From Orobanche coerulescens (lineage: Eukaryota; Streptophyta; Magnoliopsida; Lamiales; Orobanchaceae): a stretch of 64,000 nucleotides of DNA. The notes under the pieces are model-generated. The model was given only the letters and a program-made list of their open reading frames with translations. It did no database searches and was not told where the DNA came from. The position numbers and the translations under genes were made by a program. Every line of letters starts with the position of its first letter. The stretch's first letter is position 1. This document shows positions 57,804-64,000 of this stretch, piece by piece. The DNA is taken from NCBI GenBank assembly GCA_033398695.1, contig CM065817.1, positions 31,072,231 through 31,136,230 of the forward strand, given 5' to 3'.

Positions 57804-57815
57804 TGGTATCGGAGC
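57804..57815 (+). other. Primer-binding site of element E
   Basis: TGGTATCGGAGC, initiator-Met type, one change. Confidence 0.8.
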
Positions 57816-60258
57816 TTAGGTTGAGAAAAGCAGTTGGGTCGAGTCGAGTCGTGTTTTTATCACATCATTCGAGTTGTCGATTGACGAATATTAGAGCCCT
57901 GGGTTTTGTTGTTCACTCGGGCTTGTGCGTTATGTGATTTACCAATGTGGTACTGGGGTTGTTGTAAACTTTTCCAAATAGTATTAACGTATGTGTTGTA
58001 TTCTTGAGTTGAACTGAGTTTGAGAAATGTGTGTTTTGAAAATATCTATGTCGAGGATTTTTTCTAGAGTTGAGACATGTGCCAGTATCACAGGGAATCG
58101 TCGGCTTCACGATCTGTAAGTATTTGGATTTTTAAATTGCACTGAGATTTGTTGCCATTCAAAGTTGATATGCTTTGAGATTCAGAAAGATATTATGCGT
58201 CACAGTATGAGGTGATAGAGTTGAGACAGGATTGATGATCCTAAGAAGCTATGATTTTGGAAATCAATATGTCGGTTAAATTTTGGAACGGAGTTGTGCA
58301 TTTGGGAGAAATGTTGTACATGGTTGAGAAGAACATGTAGTCATGTTAATTCATTTTGAGATATATGAACTGTTTTTGAGCATTTGAAAATGATACTTTT
58401 CAAAATGAATGTTTCACGGATGTTTTACGGAAAATGATTTTTGGGCCGAGACCCAATCGATTTTGAAATAGTTTTATAACTCAGGACTTGGGATCCAAAA
58501 GGGTTTTCTACTTTATAAACTTCTTGTAATGTGGAACGGGATTAGGCTGAGACCCTAATGTTTCTAGAAGGCTTTTCTGTTTTCAAAAGAACTCCCAAGA
58601 TTTGTAAAACACTTTACCAATCGTTTATCTATTTTATTACTACCTTTCGGGGTTTTGATTTATTTGTTCAAACAAAACTTCTCGGGTAGTCTTTCATTGT
58701 GTTTGATTTGTCGATTATTCAATGTTTTGTCATAGCAAGTTGAGGTGATCCAGGATGGGTTAATGGCTGATGCTGAGAGTCATATGTGGAAAAGGAGTTT
58801 TTATCGGAGTCTATACATTAATATTTTGGAACTCTATCATGTGGTTTTCCGATGGAATGTCAGTGGATTTGGTGACGAGCCGAAATGGCATATAGGGGTA
58901 TGGATGTGGGGAACCATTTCCATAATTTTATTTTATTAATCGTGGGTATTCGAAAAGAATTGTCATCGAGAACCTGGCATAAGTGATTCAATTTAATTTT
59001 TTGAAAATTAGTTTCGTGGTCTTACGAAAATTTATGTTTTGAGTTTTGAAATTCTAGAAAGAACTTTCGAAAATTTTATCTTCTTGACAAGATTATATGA
59101 TTTCAAACTGGTTTTGAAAATATGATTGATATACATATGCATTTAGTGCATAGTGCATATCATGGTGAAGTTATGAGTGTGACTCACAAATTGGATAATA
59201 CATCAGTATGGTACAATGAAAAGAGATTTGAACTTTAGTATGGTAGTTTGATTATCCAGGGATGATCGGTTTATTGATCGGATAAGAGAAATATGCTGCA
59301 TGTTGTAGATTCATGTACAAGATGTGATTTTGGAACTTTGGATTTTGTGAAACCGGGATATATGTACTATGCGATTCCATTAGTATGGTAGTATAGTGCG
59401 ATTTTACCATAGTGATTTTTGAATGATTCCTTTGTAAGCGTGGATTTGGGGATGGTGACCCCAGGATGGTTGTTTTGGGTATTGATTGGTCGTTCCCACT
59501 CCGTGTAGGATGGAGTATGTTCGTCAATTTGTGGCTTGTTGTTCATACGCCGAGGAGTATGTTCACTAGTGGGGTGTGTTTCTTTGAGATCCACTGTATG
59601 TGATTGGTATTATGTTTTGAGAATTTTATTCATCCGTATATCTGGCTCTGTGGCTCCATGTTGACCGTGTTAGAACTTACTGTGAGAGGGTATTCTCGAT
59701 TACCGTTGATGGTTGGTTGGTCATATTGGAGTTTATCATGTTGATGATATTCTCAGTTGTGTTTTGATGTTTGGTTGGTCATATTGGAGTTTATCATGTT
59801 GATGATATTCTCGATTAAGTTGCTGATTGATCATTGTTAATGATCGTATGAACGTTCGAATTTTATGTCTATGTTTCGGGATTTGTGTCATTGTTTTGGG
59901 CAATTGTTTCTCAAATGTATCGTGTATTATTGGTTTTTAGCAGGATTGGGACTTGATTGTGTAAGCAGGCGGACAGGATTAGACACAGATAGATTATTTC
60001 ATCCGAAGATGATATATTTTGTTAAAACTCGTAGAATTGTGATAGTAAGCATATTGAGGCTTTACAGTGAAGTCACTTGCTAGTATATCAGGAGATCGTC
60101 AACTTGGCGCATTTGTAAGTATACTATTTTGGTTACTCGTTAATGATGATGATTGATTGTTGTCGTGATGGTTTCGGGATATTTTGGTTGAACGGGTTGT
60201 TTCTTTTTATGACGAATTGCAAGTTTCGAGGACGAAACTTGTTTTAAGTGGTGTAGTA
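57816..60258 (+). other. Non-coding interior of element E
   Basis: About 2.4 kb without a recognisable protein. The short ORFs at 58745-58939 and 59865-60083 show no known motif. The part 58405-58690 is conserved in F. A duplicated phrase GGTTGGTCATATTGGAGTTT occurs near 59712 and 59772. Confidence 0.65.
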
Positions 60259-62140
60259 TGCAATATCCGGAATTTCCACCACTGTTGTTTAACGTTATTT
60301 TATCCGAGCTGTGTTGTACAGTGTGAAATCTGTACAGTATGGATAAAATAAATGAAGGACTGAGACATCTGTATTGGTATAATTGTCATACTTGGTCGAC
60401 AATTACATTTGAGGATATAGTGTGTTGTGTATACGTATTCGGTATATTGAGACGACGAGCAAGATCAGGGTAAATGGACAAGTATAGAATTCATAACATA
60501 CGTTAAGCATATGAGCTTACGTACGTTAATTCCCAAAGGTTACGTACGTTAACATTAGGTTGTTACGTACGTTAAAGTATCAGGTAAGATATAGTTTGGC
60601 TGATCAGAGAGGACCTTGTCAAGCGTAGCGTACGTTAAGCATAGGAGCTTACGTACGCTAAGACAAAGACATAACGTACGTTATGTTGAATGCATAACTT
60701 ATGTTATGAAGAGAATCGAACAGGATCAGGCTATGGCCGACTGGTGGGTCCCGTGGTCGGCAGCTTTCGGCGCAGAACATGGACGGGCGAGTCAATGTCG
60801 CGTATTACGTACGTTATGGGCTACACATTACGTACGCTAAATGGATATGTACAGTAGCAAGTCAACGTATGTATTACGTACGTTATGGCCTATCCATTAC
60901 GTACGTAAGCGATCGAACGAAACAAGGCAGTGAGTTCTGAAATGATGTTACGTACGCTATGCAGGACTTGTAGCGTACGTAAGGAATCATTACGTACGTT
61001 AATGTTGATTGGTAACGTACGTAATGAGCTCTGTATATTATAAATTAAGGATCGGTTTTTCATTTCTTCACGAGAACAAAACCATTCCTTCCTCCAAACT
61101 TCATCCCTCTTAGTATGGTAGTGAAGATAAACCTCTTCTAACTTGGTTATGAGCTTGCAATCATGGATTTGAGGCCTGGATATGAAGATATTGTTGATCT
61201 TTGATGTGTTTGATGGTGTTCATGTTCTTGTGGTATGTTGATGAACTCTACATCATGATTTTGGACTCTTGGTATTGTTATCCGTATTTGATTCGTATGA
61301 TGTGGTGTTGATACGATTTTTAATGTAATGAGAAGTGTATATTGAAGAATATGATGATACCTGACTTGGATTATGAGTTGGATGATTATCTACATGTTTA
61401 AAGATATCGGATTATGTTGTTTTGATGGCTATGAACATGGTTTCGAATCACTTAGTGTTCTTGAAGAACTTTTGATAAATAGAACATAGCAAGACGATCG
61501 TATGTTGAATTATTGGTATTTTAGATATGAAGATCGAATGTTCGTTAAGTCATGTTGATTGTAGTAGTAGAATTCGTATGTTCTTGATGAAATACGAATC
61601 ATGATAACAATTTGGAATCCGGAAAGATTGTGATTGATCATCGAATATGATTTCCTTTACATTCGTATCCATAATCGTATTGTGGTTGTGAATTCGTAAT
61701 TGTTTGAGTTGGATTGTTCGGACTTGTGTTTCATCGAGATATTGTGAAATCGTTGGGTTTGTTGATCGGTTATATTGATTGTTAATTATCGGATTTCGGT
61801 TCGTATGGTGGATATAAGTTCGTAATGGTTTGAGTTATACTATTTGGTTTTGTATATGATCGAGGTGTTGTTGAACCGTTGAGTTTGATTGGTTGGATAT
61901 GTCGGTTATTGATTGTTATTGGATCGTTGTTTATTGATATTTACAATAGGTTGTGATAATTGATCGTTGGTTAGAAAAGTGTATTGCGGTCGAGTTCGAA
62001 GGACGTTCGTGAATCGCTTTGGCCGGGAGCTAAGTTTGTAGACAAAGACAAGGAATTGGTAGCGGCTTCATCATCATCGTATTGGTATCGAGGCAAGTTA
62101 TTACTTGCTCAGTTTATAATATTTAATGAATGGTTTCAGT
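60259..62140 (+). repeat. 3' LTR of element E, left half (cut by a D-type LTR)
   Basis: Aligned with 54157-56026. It carries the motif cluster (60490-61030) and TATAAATT at 61039-61046. It breaks off at GGTTTCAGT where the 5' LTR continues TTCATTCG. Confidence 0.78.
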
Positions 62141-64000
62141 TGTTAGGAGTATGCCCTCGAATGCCACTCAGAGGATGTTGAGTGAGGGCATTGTACTTGT
62201 TATTATGTAAACCATTTATATAAGGCAAATGAATGTTTCTTTATTTACTGGTAGTTACTGGCATTCCTAACTCGTAAATAAACATATAGAAACTAGTCCG
62301 TGTATTTGAGAGCAAAACGTTCCACTCCTTATTGGATAAGGGGGTTGGCACTGGAAAGGTTATAGCTCAAATACTTAATCGTTCGCAAGTTGATGAAACT
62401 TGACTGGGCGTTAAGTTTATGTGAAGACTTATATGACGTGTTCTTTGACATGGAAAGTGCCTGTCGAACACTAATGGTTAGTGGGAGCACACGTTATAGG
62501 TATGTTAATTGGATTAGTATACTCGAACCGACTCACCCTTGATTCGTCACACGGATTTCACTCCGGGACAGTCAATGACAGAATCGAAAGGTTGTGATAG
62601 GTATTCGTGAACCTTCGACTTGAGGATTTAGTAGGGATGTGCTTGTGACGTCAAGATTTTCATTAGAGTAGTTCGACCCTGTAAACCGGAAGGCGGGGGT
62701 CAACCTCGACGTGCATCTTGACGGGCAAGTAGCAGTCCTACCAATACCAAGATAGAATTCTTTCTCCCGTTAGTGAGCGGGTTATATGTCCTATGCGGTT
62801 ATTGGCAGATGAGATCATAAGTGTTTGGCCAAAGCATTGGAGCTAGTTGTATTAGATACACGAGAGCTCGATGATCTCGATTTGTATTAACGCATGCATA
62901 GCGTCAAGTACAGATAGGGTTTGACTGATCGTGACCTTATAACTTGATCGGGACATTTGAAAGAAGGGTTTATACGTATACTGGTATTCACGACATAATG
63001 GTTCTTGAATGATCCCAATCATTCGTTCTGAGTTGGGGTACAGTGTAGGCCGCCAGGCTGGCTAGGTGGTGCTACTACTCTTTGGTTCCTCCCATTGCTG
63101 ACTGAGACGGACCTACCGAGTCGCGCAATCGTATTGACGACGGAATAAATAAAGCTAATTCTCTCATTATGAATATTAGATATTGGATATCTAATTGGGA
63201 CATTGGATGTCTAAATCGATTTATTAGATAAATTGATTTACGGCCTAATGAATTAAATAAATTACTGGGTGATTAATTTAATTCATAAATATAATTATTT
63301 CTTGGAGAAATTAATTATGTTATTTTGTATTTGATATGTTTAATTAATTGGATTAATTAAACGACACAAATATCGGAACGGAATAGGAGTTTATCTGTTT
63401 GGACTCACGGAAGTCCGAAACGAACCGAACTCGTCCATTCTCCTTCTAGATGGCCATCCCAATTTCCCTCCTCTTTCCTTTGGTCATAGTCTCCACCTTA
63501 GTTGGTGGATGACTTGAATAATCAAGGGAACAAGATCTTTTAATTAATTCATTTTAATTATTTGGTCTTGATTTGGGAGGATTTTATGGGGAATAAAATG
63601 AAGACTCTCCTCACTTGTATTGTACAAGCTTTCAACGTGAGAACATAGAGAGAGAGATAGACTTTGAGTTTAACACTCATCTTCATCTTCTTCATTCACT
63701 TCCTCTTCATTTTTCTTGGAGAAAAATTGAGAGAAAATTATTGAGAGATATATTATACACTTAGAGTGTAAAAATAAAAGCTTCATCATTTGATTCTAGC
63801 CGTAACCTTAGAGGTTAATCAAGTGTTGTTATTCCGGTCGTTTTTCCGGTGCGTGGCAAGTAGAGACGCGGTGCTTTCGGCGTTGGATCGTTCAAGGGCT
63901 TGGAGCGGATCGGATACGTAGAGATCAACTAAAGCTTGGGGAATAGCTCAAGAGAAGGTTTCCATTTAATCAACGGACTTCGAGGGTTAGTTCCTTACGA
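62141..64000 (+). repeat. Third D-type copia LTR (runs off the window)
   Basis: TGTTAGGAGTATGCCCTCG at 62141, collinear with D's LTRs over at least 1.86 kb but clearly diverged in the middle (62141-63400 close, 63430-63780 different). The TATA box place reads CACAAATATCGG. Whether it is a solo LTR or the 5' LTR of an element cannot be seen here. Confidence 0.85.

Larger units (their letters stand above)
54157..62140 (+). mobile_element. Element E: large coding-free LTR retrotransposon (LARD-like)
   Basis: 5' LTR about 54157-57803, Met primer site 57804-57815, interior to 60258, 3' LTR from 60259, cut at 62141 by a D-type LTR. The interior has no gag or pol by motif in any frame. It ends in TTCGAGGACGAAACTTG and a purine-rich AAGTGGTGTAG, as chromovirus interiors do. 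It would depend on proteins supplied by another element. Its interior is shared with element F. Confidence 0.75.

Noticed and set aside
1..64000. Host genes or structural RNA genes
   Set aside because: Every long frame maps to a retroelement. I found no tRNA-like cloverleaf, rRNA or intron-exon gene by reading. A covariance-model search would be needed to exclude small RNAs.

Overview
The window is plant nuclear DNA, most likely from a flowering plant and probably a eudicot. It consists of nested LTR retrotransposons. I recognise no host gene, tRNA, rRNA or CRISPR array. The plant assignment rests on the element families: a Tat-lineage Ty3/gypsy element, Tekay-like chromoviruses with chromodomains, a SIRE-type Ty1/copia element with an extra 3' ORF, other copia elements, and long coding-free LTR elements. 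Most primer-binding sites match the initiator-methionine tRNA. The pattern suits pericentromeric or other heterochromatic sequence.

Left part (1-32897). This is a deep nest on an old plus-strand chromovirus (C2, 15028-32897). A second copy of that family (C1, 7223-15027) sits in the 5' LTR of C2. A minus-strand element of another gypsy family (B1, 4734-7222) sits in the 5' LTR of C1. A minus-strand Tat element (1-4733) sits in the leader of B1. An 8.8-kb minus-strand SIRE-type copia element (20613-29393, target duplication GAATA) interrupts the 3' LTR of C2. C1 and C2 have complementary deletions: C1 keeps gag but has lost RT and RNase H, and C2 keeps RT, RNase H and integrase but has lost gag. 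Both carry an additional ORF upstream of gag.

Middle part (32898-47680). C2 abuts a minus-strand coding-free element F (32898-35347) with a 63-66 bp tandem array. Next come a minus-strand copia fragment (35348-36600) and a plus-strand copia LTR (36601-47272). That LTR is split by a complete copia element D (37830-47017, target duplication ATTTT). A short U3 fragment of another copia element follows (47273-about 47680).

Right part (47676-64000). A second copy of family B (gag plus 5' LTR, minus strand) is inserted in a degenerate plus-strand copia pol (51553-54156). That copia copy is also interrupted by a large coding-free element E (54157-62140; about 3.6-kb LTR, 2.4-kb interior). The 3' LTR of E is in turn interrupted by a further D-family LTR running off the window.

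The most notable signal is regulatory. In at least six LTRs of unrelated families, the U3 just upstream of the TATA box holds a cluster of 10-17 short CpG-rich palindromic motifs. Each family has its own motif, except that SIRE and E share TTACGTACGTTA. The SIRE element carries a second copy of this cluster-plus-TATA layout directly upstream of its env-like 3' ORF, which suggests a dedicated internal promoter.
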